DNA of 51,767 nt, from NCBI GenBank assembly GCA_017540175.1, contig JAFYBN010000085.1:1-51767 (forward strand), written 5' to 3'. The translations under genes and the position numbers were made by a program. Source of the DNA: Clostridia bacterium. GTDB lineage: Bacteria > Bacillota > Clostridia > Oscillospirales > CAG-272. This document shows, piece by piece, positions 33,436-42,500 of this stretch. The notes under the pieces are model-generated. The model made no database searches. It worked only from the letters and a program-made list of their open reading frames with translations, and was not told the DNA's origin. Each line of letters starts with the position of its first letter. Within the stretch, counting starts at the first letter, position 1.

Positions 33436-34920
33436 TCACGCTCTGTGCCCGCCGACCTGTTCGTTGCGCTCGCGGGCCGTCGCGCCTTCTTCGAGGTTCA
33501 TCCCCTTCAAGATGGCGTTCTTGCCGTATTTCTTCTTGATGTCGAGCAGAGTCCGCTGAAGCTGTTTTTCTTCGGCGTCCGCCTGCTTTTCTTCTTCTCT
33601 CCGTTTTTCGAGCGCGGCGGGGTCCGTGAACAGATCGAGCTGTTCTCCCTCCGCGTCGACGGGGATCTCGCTCTCCGGGATCACGCGGTTCGCGACGACG
33701 TACATCCGGCGCACGAGCAGGTCCGGGTTCACGATCCGGTCGTACAGCACGCCGACCGCGTCCATGATCTTCCGCGTCGAGGAGGTGTACCCGCCGAGGT
33801 TCGCCGAGCCGTGCGCGGATTTCGGAACGACCCTTCCGTACCAGTCCGTCTCCGTCTCTCCCCGATAGTCCTTGTTTTTCCCCTCGTAGCAGACGGTCAG
33901 CACCATCTGATCGCAGACGAGCCCCTTGTCCACGAGGTCGAGCACGAGCAGATCGGTCATCTCGAGCGCGATCAGCCTCCCCTTTGCGGCGGGGTACGGC
34001 TCGGGGAGCACCTGCCCGGAGCTGACGGAGGAGGACTCCGGCCGATATGCCTTGATCGCGGCGAGGGTGCAGGGTTCCCACCCCCACGCGTGGTCGATGA
34101 GCAGCTCCGCGTTCACGCCGAAAAGCCGGTACAGCTTGTCTTCGCCGTAAAGGGACAGCCGCGCGACGTCGCCCATCGTATAAAGTCCGTTTGATTCGAG
34201 CTTCGACGCGATCCCGCGGCCGACCCGCCAGAAATCGGTGAGGGGTCGGTGCTCCCACAGCTCCCTCCGATAGGTCATTTCGTCCAGCTGCGCGATCCGC
34301 GCGCCGTTTTCGTCGGCGGGCATCTTTTTCGCCATGATGTCCATGGCGATCTTCGCGAGGTAGAGATTTGTCCCGATCCCGCAGGTCGCGGTGATCCCGG
34401 TCTCGCCGAGCACCTCCCGCATGAGCTTTTCGGCGAACCCCCGCGCGTCGAGCCCGTAAAAATCAAGATAGGTCGTCGCGTCGATGAAGACCTCGTCCAC
34501 GGAATAGACGTGAATGTCCTCCGGCGCGACGGAGCGGAGGTAGATCGCGTAGATCTTCGCGCTGACGTTCATGTAATGCGACATCTGCGGCCGCGCGATC
34601 ACGAAGTCCGCTTCGAGGGACGGGTCGGCGAGCTCTTTCGCGTCCGCGGATTTTCCGCGGAACGGACGGTTCCCGTTTTTCCGCCGCCGCTCGGCGTTGA
34701 CCTGCCGCATCCGCTGATTGACCTCGAAGAGTCTGGCGCGTCCCGGAATGCCGTACGCCTTCAGGGCGGGAGAGACGGCAAGGCAGATCGTTTTCTCCGT
34801 CCGGCTCTCGTCCGCGACGACCAGATTGGTCCGCAGCGGATCGAGCCCGCGCTCCACACACTCCACGGAGGCGTAGAAGGATTTCAGATCGATGGCGAGA
34901 TAAGTCCTCTCCGCTCCCAT
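33436..34920 (-). CDS. Y-family translesion DNA polymerase (UmuC/DinB type)
   Basis: 494 residues. The palm is visible from YLAIDLKSFYASVECVERGL (Asp11), with catalytic acids in HVYSVDEVFIDATTYL (Asp142, Glu143), ITATCGIGTNLYLAKIAMDI, and the helix-hairpin region LTDFWRVGRGIASKLESNGL. A beta-clamp-binding motif QLDLF lies near the C-terminus. It belongs to the YqjW/UvrX-like group that accompanies YolD proteins. It bypasses lesions at stalled forks with low fidelity. The start at 34920 follows GGAGG; the longer frame upstream covers the promoter. Confidence 0.94.
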   Translation of the reverse strand: MGAERTYLAIDLKSFYASVECVERGLDPLRTNLVVADESRTEKTICLAVSPALKAYGIPGRARLFEVNQRMRQVNAERRRKNGNRPFRGKSADAKELADPSLEADFVIARPQMSHYMNVSAKIYAIYLRSVAPEDIHVYSVDEVFIDATTYLDFYGLDARGFAEKLMREVLGETGITATCGIGTNLYLAKIAMDIMAKKMPADENGARIAQLDEMTYRRELWEHRPLTDFWRVGRGIASKLESNGLYTMGDVARLSLYGEDKLYRLFGVNAELLIDHAWGWEPCTLAAIKAYRPESSSVSSGQVLPEPYPAAKGRLIALEMTDLLVLDLVDKGLVCDQMVLTVCYEGKNKDYRGETETDWYGRVVPKSAHGSANLGGYTSSTRKIMDAVGVLYDRIVNPDLLVRRMYVVANRVIPESEIPVDAEGEQLDLFTDPAALEKRREEEKQADAEEKQLQRTLLDIKKKYGKNAILKGMNLEEGATARERNEQVGGHRA

Positions 34921-35034
34921 GTTTTTCACCTCCGCCCGGGATTCTTCCGTCGTCCTGTCCGGACATATCCCGTCCGCCCTCCCCGCCAGCCGACGGTCGG
35001 ATGAGCGCGGAGGATATCTCCGTTCTCTTCCTTC

Positions 35035-35063
35035 ATTATAGCACACGGAAGCCGCGTCCGCAA
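35035..35063 (-). promoter_or_regulatory. Promoter of the translesion polymerase cassette
   Basis: Minus strand: TTGCGG (35058-35063), 17 bp spacer, TATAAT (35035-35040), about 115 bp before the start codon. No clear GAAC-N4-GTTC LexA-type operator was found next to it. Confidence 0.65.
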
Positions 35064-35118
35064 GTGCCTCTCTGAGAGGATTTGCGCCGCGATCCCGGCG
35101 GGGATCGCGTCCCCCCTC

Positions 35119-35147
35119 TTGACTTGACGAGCGTTTTCGGATATACT
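35119..35147 (+). promoter_or_regulatory. Promoter of the serine hydrolase/NamZ group
   Basis: TTGACT at 35119-35124, 17 bp spacer, TATACT at 35142-35147. It points rightward, back-to-back with the polymerase promoter. Confidence 0.75.
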
Positions 35148-35200
35148 GTTCTCAGTACGCGGGGGCTGCCGCACATTCCCGCAGAAAGGGAGGCGCCGTT

Positions 35201-36394
35201 ATGATTTTGATCGAAGAAAAAACGCCGTATTCCGTATTTTTCAAAAACACCGTGCGCCGGGTCACGGAGCGGATCGGGTCCCAGTATTCCTGCGCCGCCG
35301 TCGCCGTGGTCCGGGGAGACGAGCTGCTGCTCAAATTCTCCGCCGGGAACCGTCAGGATTTCAGCGGTACCGAGCTGCGCCATCCCGACCCGAAGCCCGT
35401 CACAAAGCGCACCCTTTTCGACATGGCTTCCGTCACGAAGCTCATGTCCACCACCATGATCGCCTTGCGGCTCATGGAAGAGGGGGCATACTCGCCCTAT
35501 GATCCCGTCTCGCGCTTTCTCGGGGACGCCGGGAATTACGGCTCCGTGCAGCTGCGCCATCTGATGAACCACACCTCCGGGCTCTCCCCGCACATCCCGC
35601 TGTATTCGGTCTGCGCCGACCCGTCGGAGGCGATCGGGACGATCCTTTGCTCCGAGCCCCTCGGCAAGCCGGGAGAAGAGGTCCGCTACTCCTGCATGGG
35701 ATACATCCTGCTCGGGCACGTTCTCGAGACGATCGCGGGCGCGCCGCTCGACAGACTGGCGGACGAGCTGGTCTTTTCCCCGCTCGGCATGAAGACCGCC
35801 TGCTTCAACCCGCTTTCCCGCCCGGACCGGATCGACCCCGCCGAAGCGGACATCGCCGCGACGGAGCTGTCCCGTCACACCGGGTATTACATCGTCGGGC
35901 ACGTCCACGACGAAAACGCCCATTTTCTCGGCGGAACTGCGGGAAACGCGGGCGTCTTCGCCTCCCTCGACGACATGACCGCCTTCGCGAAAATGCTCTC
36001 GAACCGCGGTTCCCTCACGGGAAAGCGCTTTCTGAACCGCCGCACCTTCGAGCTGGCGATCCGCGACTATACCATAGGGCTTGCAGAGGACCGCGGGTAC
36101 GGCTTCTCCCTCCGGCGGCACGATCTGTCCGCGTCGGGCGAATTCACGACGCCCGGGTCCTACGGACACAACGGCTACACCGGCACCTCCGTCTACTGCG
36201 ACGCGAAAACGGGCGTTGCAGTGGTGCTTCTCACCAACTCCGTCCATTACGGCCGCGAGGACCGCGCGCCCTTCTTCCGCGACCGGAGGATCTTCCACAA
36301 CGTCGCGCTGACGGAAGCGGACCGCGCGCTCGGGTGTGACCGCCTGTTCCCCGGCGAAACGGAACCTTGGGGCGCACCGTCCGTGTTTGAGTGA
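35201..36394 (+). CDS. Serine hydrolase, beta-lactamase class C / penicillin-binding type
   Basis: 397 residues of the beta-lactamase-related (PF00144) fold. Catalytic S-x-x-K in FDMASVTKLMSTT (Ser77, Lys80), HLMNHTSGLSPHI, the tyrosine motif in VRYSCMGYILLGH, SPLGMKTACFNPL, and the HNGYTGTS motif near the C-terminus. No signal peptide, so it is probably cytoplasmic: an esterase, peptidase or muropeptide-processing enzyme rather than an antibiotic-resistance lactamase. GGGAGG precedes the ATG. It is followed by a NamZ-like gene, a pairing seen in peptidoglycan-recycling clusters. Confidence 0.85.
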   Translation: MILIEEKTPYSVFFKNTVRRVTERIGSQYSCAAVAVVRGDELLLKFSAGNRQDFSGTELRHPDPKPVTKRTLFDMASVTKLMSTTMIALRLMEEGAYSPYDPVSRFLGDAGNYGSVQLRHLMNHTSGLSPHIPLYSVCADPSEAIGTILCSEPLGKPGEEVRYSCMGYILLGHVLETIAGAPLDRLADELVFSPLGMKTACFNPLSRPDRIDPAEADIAATELSRHTGYYIVGHVHDENAHFLGGTAGNAGVFASLDDMTAFAKMLSNRGSLTGKRFLNRRTFELAIRDYTIGLAEDRGYGFSLRRHDLSASGEFTTPGSYGHNGYTGTSVYCDAKTGVAVVLLTNSVHYGREDRAPFFRDRRIFHNVALTEADRALGCDRLFPGETEPWGAPSVFE

Positions 36395-36402
36395 GACGAA
36401 TA

Positions 36403-36473
36403 GGGGAAACGCGGCTTTCTTAGAAAGAAAGCCTGGCAAAGAACTTTCACACGACTGGTGCGGCGTACAGCCG
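36403..36473 (+). repeat. Dispersed hairpin repeat, copy B (internally deleted)
   Basis: Shares GGGGAAACGCGGCTTTCTT, GGCAAAGAACTTTCA and ACGACTGGTGCGGCG with copies A and C, but lacks the central CGCGATGC...GCATCGCC hairpin. It lies directly between the serine hydrolase stop and the NamZ ribosome binding site. Confidence 0.8.
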
Positions 36474-36498
36474 AAAACCCTTCGAAAGGAGGACCCCC

Positions 36499-37674
36499 TT
36501 GACGAAACTGACCGTTCTCTCCGGCGCGGACGTTCTTTTGTCCTCGCCGGGACTCTTGAATCAGCTGGCTTGCTTCGGGACCGTCGGGCTCGTCACGAAC
36601 CCCACCGGGATCACGAAAACCGCGGTTCCCGTTTACGAAGAACTGATAAAGTCCGTCCCTCTTTCCGCGCTGTTTTCCCCGGAGCACGGGGTGCGCGGCG
36701 ACCGGCAGGCGGGCGCGGAGGTCGACGAATACCGGGACGATAAGACGGGGCTGCCCGTATATTCCTGCTACGGTCCCGGAAAGGGACGCGCCGAAGAGGC
36801 CCTCGCTTCCCTCGGATGTTTGCTGTTCGACATTCAGGACATCGGTTCCCGCTACTACACCTACCAATACACCATGACGGACTGCATGAGGACCGCGGCG
36901 GCGAGCGGCATCCCGGTCTGGGTACTCGACCGTCCTCCCATGATCGGCTGCTCGGCGGAGGGCAATCTGCTCGACCGGCGGTTCGCGTCCGGCGTGGGTC
37001 GCTTTCCGCTCGCGGCGCGGACCGGCATGACGCTCGGCGAGCTCGCGCTGTATCTGAACGATTCCGAAGGGATCGGGTGCGAGCTCAGGGTGATCCCCTG
37101 CCGGGGCGTTTTCCGCGGGATGTTTTTCGACGAGGGCGATCTCCCCTTCGTGTGCCCCTCTCCGAATCTCCCCTCCGTCGACTGCGCGCTGATTTACGTC
37201 GGAACCTGCCTCTTTGAGGGGACGAATCTCTCGGAGGGACGCGGGACCACGAAGCCCTTCGAGCTCTTCGGCGCGCCATGGCTGGATTCCTCCGCCCTGT
37301 GCCGGGAACTGAGGGCGCTCGAGGATGCCGGGGTCCTGCCGGGATGCCTGTTCCGCGAGGCCGCGTTCACGCCCACGTTCTCGAAATACGCGGGGGAGAG
37401 CTGCCGCGGCATCCAGATCCACGTCACGGACCGCCGGGCATTTCGGCCGTTCGACACGGGGGTATATGCCGTCTCGCTCGCCCGCCGTCTCCACCCCGAC
37501 CGCACGGTCTGCCGCCCCTTCCTCGCGAATCTGTTCGGCTCAGACGAAATCCTGAAGGAGGATTTCGACCCCGCGGCGTATCTTGCCGCGCTTGCCGCCC
37601 CGCTCACCGCGTACCGGGAAAGGATCAGGCGCTTCCGGCTCTACCCCGAAGGACCCGAAGCCGCGCCGGAATAA
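36499..37674 (+). CDS. NamZ-type exo-beta-N-acetylmuramidase (DUF1343, GH171)
   Basis: 391 residues. LACFGTVGLVTNPTGIT, then LFSPEHGVRGDRQAGAEVDE, LPVYSCYGPGKGRAEEAL, LLFDIQDIGSRYYTYQYTM, WVLDRPPMIG and GTCLFEGTNLSEGRGTTKPF are the DUF1343 signature blocks. The founding member, NamZ of Bacillus, removes terminal MurNAc from peptidoglycan fragments. No signal peptide is present, so it may act on imported or internal muropeptides. The start is TTG at 36499, 6 bases after AAAGGAGG. It follows a serine hydrolase across repeat copy B. Confidence 0.88.
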   Translation: MTKLTVLSGADVLLSSPGLLNQLACFGTVGLVTNPTGITKTAVPVYEELIKSVPLSALFSPEHGVRGDRQAGAEVDEYRDDKTGLPVYSCYGPGKGRAEEALASLGCLLFDIQDIGSRYYTYQYTMTDCMRTAAASGIPVWVLDRPPMIGCSAEGNLLDRRFASGVGRFPLAARTGMTLGELALYLNDSEGIGCELRVIPCRGVFRGMFFDEGDLPFVCPSPNLPSVDCALIYVGTCLFEGTNLSEGRGTTKPFELFGAPWLDSSALCRELRALEDAGVLPGCLFREAAFTPTFSKYAGESCRGIQIHVTDRRAFRPFDTGVYAVSLARRLHPDRTVCRPFLANLFGSDEILKEDFDPAAYLAALAAPLTAYRERIRRFRLYPEGPEAAPE

Positions 37675-37759
37675 ACTGCTCGCTCAAAAATAAGGAAAAC
37701 ACACGGCGCCCCGATCCGTCGATGCCGACGGGCTGCCCGCCGCCGAATGAGGAGATCAT

Positions 37760-38605
37760 ATGAAAACAGGAATTTCCGTCAATTTCGCGCTCTCCGCGGA
37801 CGCCGCCCGCGAGGTCTTTTCGCGTCTGCGTCTTCTCGGCTACGACTGCGCCGATCTGCAGAGCTTTGTCGACACCGAAACCGAATGGTTTTCCTCTCCG
37901 GACCGCGATCTCCTCTGGCGTCAGATCGGCGAGGCCGCCCGGGACTCTGGGATCGAGATCTCCCAGACGCACGGCCCGTGGCGCTTCCCTCCCCGGGATT
38001 TCACCGAAGAGGACCGCGCGGAGCGGTTTGAGAAGATGTGCGCCGCGCTCGAGGGCACGGCGGCGGTCGGCGCGCCCTGCATGGCGATCCACAACATCAT
38101 GCCCTTCGGCGCGGACAAAAACCCGGAGCCACAGCGCTTTCTCGACATGAACCGGGAGTTCTTTTCGCGGCTTCTCGAAAAGGCGAAGGCATGCGGCACG
38201 GTGATCGCGCTCGAAAACATGCCGTTTCCGAATCTCACCCTTTCCACGCCGAGCGAGGTGCTCGCCTTCGTGCGGGAATTCGATTCCCCTTATTTCCGCG
38301 TCTGTCTCGACACCGGACACGCGGCGGTCTTCGGGCTCTCGCCCGGCGAATCCGTGCGTCTGATCGGGAGGGACGCCCTCGCCTGCCTGCACGTCCACGA
38401 CAACGACGGCGTGCACGATTACCACTGGCTCCCGTACCGCGGCGTGATCGACTGGGCGGACTTTTCCCGCGCGCTGCACGAGATCGGCTTCGACGGCGCG
38501 CTCTCCCTCGAGACGAACGTCAGCGGAAAGCTCCCGCCGTCCGTCCGGCCGGAATGGGAAAAGGCGCTTGCCGCCACCGCGCGTGCCCTCACCATGAAGC
38601 CGTAA
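37760..38605 (+). CDS. Sugar phosphate isomerase/epimerase-type TIM-barrel protein
   Basis: 281 residues of the xylose-isomerase-like AP endonuclease 2 superfamily. Visible features are ISQTHGPWRFPPRDFTEEDR, PCMAIHNIMPFG, VIALENMPFPNLTLSTPSEV (metal-binding Glu), FRVCLDTGHAAVFG (Asp and His), LHVHDNDGVHDYHWLPYRGV (His, Asp) and GALSLETNVSG (Glu). These are the divalent-metal ligands of this fold. Substrates in the family range from inosose to tagatose and are not predictable. GAGGAG precedes the ATG, and a terminator follows. Confidence 0.87.
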   Translation: MKTGISVNFALSADAAREVFSRLRLLGYDCADLQSFVDTETEWFSSPDRDLLWRQIGEAARDSGIEISQTHGPWRFPPRDFTEEDRAERFEKMCAALEGTAAVGAPCMAIHNIMPFGADKNPEPQRFLDMNREFFSRLLEKAKACGTVIALENMPFPNLTLSTPSEVLAFVREFDSPYFRVCLDTGHAAVFGLSPGESVRLIGRDALACLHVHDNDGVHDYHWLPYRGVIDWADFSRALHEIGFDGALSLETNVSGKLPPSVRPEWEKALAATARALTMKP

Positions 38606-38640
38606 GAGCCGCCCCCGCGCGCGGCATACCTCAAAACGAG

Positions 38641-38686
38641 AAATCGCGCCCGCTCCTTTGCACAAGGATCGCGGACGCGGTTTTTT
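38641..38686 (+). terminator. Intrinsic terminator after the sugar isomerase gene
   Basis: A GC-rich stem (CGCG, CCGC and CCTT paired with AAGG, GCGG and CGCG, one bulge) is followed by TTTTTT at 38681-38686. It ends the rightward serine hydrolase/NamZ/isomerase group. Confidence 0.82.
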
Positions 38687-38714
38687 GATGTTCATACGGA
38701 TCACAATCGAAAAA

Positions 38715-38833
38715 GGGGGAACGCGGCTTTCCCCGAAATGAAAGCTCGCGATGCTCCGCATCGCCGGCAAAGAACTTTCATTCGACCGGTGCGGCGAACC
38801 GCTCAAAGAGCATTTCGGGGCAACGTGAAGCGC
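38715..38833 (+). repeat. Dispersed hairpin repeat, copy C
   Basis: Near-complete match to copy A (5020-5137) on the opposite strand: GGGGGAACGCGGCTTTCC, ATGAAAGCTCGCGATGC, GCATCGCCGGCAAAGAAC, CGGTGCGGCG, CGCTCAAAGAGCATTTCGGG and GTGAAGCGC. ATGAAAG and CTTTCAT form an outer arm around the GCGATGC/GCATCGC stem. Confidence 0.85.
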
Positions 38834-38852
38834 CGTCCCCGTCCATCCGATC

Positions 38853-39266
38853 TCACTGCGCGCCCGCGCGGCATTCCGCCCGGCATTCCGCACGGCATTC
38901 TGCCCGGCATTCTGCCCGGCAGGTCGAACGGCTGATGAGGTATGCAAGGCGGGAGACGAAGTCTCCGTCCGGGTGCCGTCCCTCGCTCAGCATCCGGCAG
39001 AAGAACAGAAAGCAGTAAATCGCCTCGTGATCGTCGCCGATCTCCACCGTGAGCGCCCTTCCCGTGCCGGGGTGGGTAAAGCCGCAGGCCTCCCGGTTCA
39101 GCCAGCGCCGGAAGTTTCCCTCCCCGTCCCGCATGGCGCGCTCCACCGCGCGTCGAAAAGCCCTGGCCCCGCGCGTCCCCGCGCCGCGCGCACGGCGCAG
39201 AGCTTCCTTGTGCCGAAACAGCCCGGCGTCGAATTCCCGATACGTCATGCTCTTCGTCTCCCTCAT
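38853..39266 (-). CDS. Small unrecognised protein with a repeated Cys-Arg-Ala-Glu tail
   Basis: 137 residues with no family I recognise. The body is basic and helical at first (YREFDAGLFRHKEALRRARG), then NFRRWLNREACGFTHPGTGR and VEIGDDHEAIYCFLFFCRML. The last ~20 residues are repeats of CRAE encoded by 12 bp units (38869-38916), which look like a replication-slippage extension rather than part of a fold. The start at 39266 follows GGAG-rich sequence; an in-frame ATG at 39248 is the alternative. The repeat carries the frame into its stop at 38853. Confidence 0.5.
   Translation of the reverse strand: MRETKSMTYREFDAGLFRHKEALRRARGAGTRGARAFRRAVERAMRDGEGNFRRWLNREACGFTHPGTGRALTVEIGDDHEAIYCFLFFCRMLSEGRHPDGDFVSRLAYLISRSTCRAECRAECRAECRAECRAGAQ
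38869..38916. repeat. Four 12 bp tandem repeats in the 38853 gene tail
   Basis: CGGCATTCCGCC and variants (CGCA, CTGCC) repeat four times from 38869 to 38916, then decay into CGGCAGGTCGAA. They encode the CRAE tail. The style is the same as the 12 bp array in cbiG. Confidence 0.9.
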
Positions 39267-39504
39267 CTTCTCCGCTCCTCCGCCCTCCGGGGATCGCCCG
39301 CGGTCCTTCTCCATGATAGAATATGCCGTCTTTGCCGCGGAATATGCGGGTCCGAGAGAAAAAGCGAGCCGCTGCATTTCTCCGTTTCCGGATCCATGCA
39401 GCAGCTCCGTTTATCTTCTTTTCAGAGGCTCTTTTCAGGTGGCCCGAGCGGCCCTTGTCCTTCCCCCGCGCACTTGCGCCGCGCGTTCCCGCGCGCGGGT
39501 TCGG

Positions 39505-42500
39505 TCAGCGCTTCTCGAGAAGGGGACGCAGGGCGGACGCGATCTCGGCTCTCGACGCGGGCTGGCCCGGGCGGAAATCGCCGTTTTCATCCGCCGTCAG
39601 GATACCGTCTGCCGCGGCCCACGCGACCGCTTCCGCCGCCCAATCGGACGCGCCGGCGACGGCGGCGGGTGCGTATTCCGCGTTCGGGACAAGTCCCCTC
39701 CCCTCGCCCTTCGCCCAGCGGAACAGGATCAGCGCGAGCTGTTCGCGCGTCACGGGATCGTTGGGACCGTACTCGCCGTTGCCGTATCCGAGTACAATGC
39801 CCTGCAACGCCGCCCATTCCACGCCGTCCGCGTACCATTCCCCGGCGGGCACGTCCGTAAACGTTCCGGTGCCTGCGACGTCGGGTTTGCCCTCCATCCG
39901 CCACAGGATCGTCACGATCATGCCGCGCGTGAGCGTTCCGCTCGGATCGAACAGCACCTCGGACACGCCGTTCATGATTTCGTTCTTGTAGACGAATTTC
40001 ACGTCGTCGTAGAAGGAGTCCGTTTTGCAGACGTCCCGGAAGGGAAGCTCGTCCTCTGTGGGCGGAATCTCACCCTGCCTCTCGAGCGCCTGCCGTCTCC
40101 GGAGCGCTTCGGCAGCCCTGCGGATCGATTCGATCATGGCGCGCAGCTTCGCCTCAGCTCTCTCCCGCTCTTGTTCTTCGCGCTCTTCCTTATTTCGCTG
40201 CGCTTCGAGGTATTCTTCAAGCTGTTCGAGGATTTCGTCGATCGACGCCTGATTTTCCTCCGGGGTCTTCGTATCGTCGTATCCGAGGTTTTCGACAGCG
40301 CTCTTCGCTTCCTCGATCAGCCCTTCGACTTCTTCGCTGTCGCCGGGCTGTGCGAGCGCGTCGGCGCTCTGCTGCGCCTCGTCCTTCGCATCTTCGAAAT
40401 CGTTCTCCCGCTGTTCTTTGAGGTCCTTTTCAAGCTGAGTGAGGATTTCGTCGATCGCTGCCTGATGATCCGCCGGGGTCTTGTCCCCGTCGTACGAGAG
40501 GTTTTCGACGGCGCTCTTCGCTTCCTCGATCAGCCCTTCGACTTCTTCGCTGTCGCCGGGCTGTGCGAGCGCGTCGGCGCTCTGCTGTGCCTCGTCCTTC
40601 GCGTCTTCGAAATCGTTCTCCCGCTGTTCTTTGAGGTCCTTTTCAAGCTGGGTGAGGATTTCGTCGATCGCCGCCTGATTTTCCTCCGGGGTCTTCGTAT
40701 CGTCGTATCCGAGGTTTTCGACGGCGCTCTTCGCCTCTTCGATCAGCTTTTCGGCCTCTTCGCTGTCGCCGGGCTGTGCGAGCGCGTCGGCGCTCTGCTG
40801 CGCCTCGTCCTTCGCGTCTTCGAAATCGTTCTCCCGCTGTTCTTTGAGGTCCTTTTCAAGCTGAGTGAGGATTTCGTCGATCGCCGCCTGATTTTCCTCC
40901 GGGGTCTTCGTGCCGTCGTACCCGAGGTCTTCGATAGCCTTCTTCGCCTCCTCGATCAGCTCTTCCGCATCCTCGCTGTCGCCGGGCTTGGAGAGCTCGT
41001 CCGCGTCGTCCTTCGCTTCGTCCTTGGCTTCCCTGAAGTCGTTTCTGTTCTCCGCGTCCTCGCGGGCCTTTTCAACGGCTTCCTTGTTTTTTTCGACAAC
41101 ATCCGCCGGAGTGTTTTGGTCAACGGTCTGCTCCGCCTGTTCGATGGCGTCTTCAAGCTCCTTGATGACGTCTTCAAGCTCCTCGGGGATTTCGTCGCCG
41201 TACTTGTCCTTGATCTCGTCCAAGAGCGTTTTCGCATCGTCGAGGGCTTTGTTCAGATCCTCCTTGTCCGCCTCCTTGACCGTGAGGGTACCGGGCTCAA
41301 AGGTCACCGTATAGTTGCCCTGCTCCTTGTCGCCGGTCGGGGTGATGGCGTATGTTTTCACGGTCTCGGCGGTCAGCTCTTCGAAGCCGTACTTGATCAG
41401 ATTTTCGTTCTCATTGTTCACCATGCCCGTGACTGTGGCGGTGAAGGCGGGATTGGTCTCTCCGACCGTCTTTTCCTTGTCGTCGGCTTTGACGGTGACG
41501 GAGGCGGGCAGAACGGTCACCTGAAAGCTGCCGGATGCGTCGTTGTGATCCGCGGCGGAAGCCTTATAGTACACCGTATGCTCCCCGGCGTCTGTGAAGG
41601 CGGGAACCGTTGTCATATAGGCTTCGCTCTGTGCGGCGGAGTAGGTAAAGGTCACGCTCCTGCCGCCCTCTGCCGCGGCGCTCGCCGTGACGGCAGCCGT
41701 CTGTTCCCTGCCGTTGTAGGTCAGCGTTCCGGTCTGGCGCACGCTGACGTCTGTCAGTTCGTATGCTTCCGCGAACACAGCCTTCAAAACATGGTCCTTC
41801 TCGACCTCCGCAAACGTATAGCTTTCGGGATAGTCGCTGACGGACAATGCCTGCCCGTCCAGCTCGAGGGACTCGAGCCGATAGCCTGCCTTCGGAGCAT
41901 ACGTGATCGTCTGTTCGCCCTCGACGCCCAAGAGAGGCGCGGTGATGGTTCCGCCCTCCGCCGGCTCGGCGGAGGTGAGGATGCTGTACAGATATTTCAG
42001 CGTATTGGTTTCCTGTGCGCTCTCTGTCATCCCGTTACACCGCGCTGTTGCCTTGATGACGATGTCGGTGCCGGGTACGAACAGATCCGTTACCCGAAAA
42101 TGATATGTCACGGCAACAGGTTCGCCCGATTTCACCAATGGGAATTTGTGTTGCAAATCACCTGATAGGAACGTAAACTGATCGCCCCAAGGCGACACTT
42201 CAATGTTCATAACGACGTTTTTCGCATCATCTTCGCCCGTTGACGTGATCGTTACCGTATACGTTATTATATCTCCCGTGGTAGGAAAGATCTGAGTCTG
42301 GCCGGGACTGCCGGATTCAAGCCTATAGGAAGGCAGACCGCCGTAACGTTTCTCATAATCCGACGTGATCGCAACGGAGACACTTGAATCAAGCTCCCCC
42401 GCCGCCGGCGTCACGTCGACCAAAGCGCTGGCGCAGTCCGTCAGCATTCCGTCATTTTTTTGTTCGCTGAACACACAGAGCACGTCGTCCTCGCCGAATT

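Noticed and set aside
35119-35160. LexA operator in the polymerase/serine hydrolase intergenic region
   Set aside because: Only a half-site-like GTTCTC is visible; no GAAC-N4-GTTC match was found.
39049-42165. A 1038-residue plus-strand open frame
   Set aside because: It is antisense to the SLH protein. Its regular sequence comes from the 213 bp repeats read backwards; no ribosome site or recognisable domain exists.
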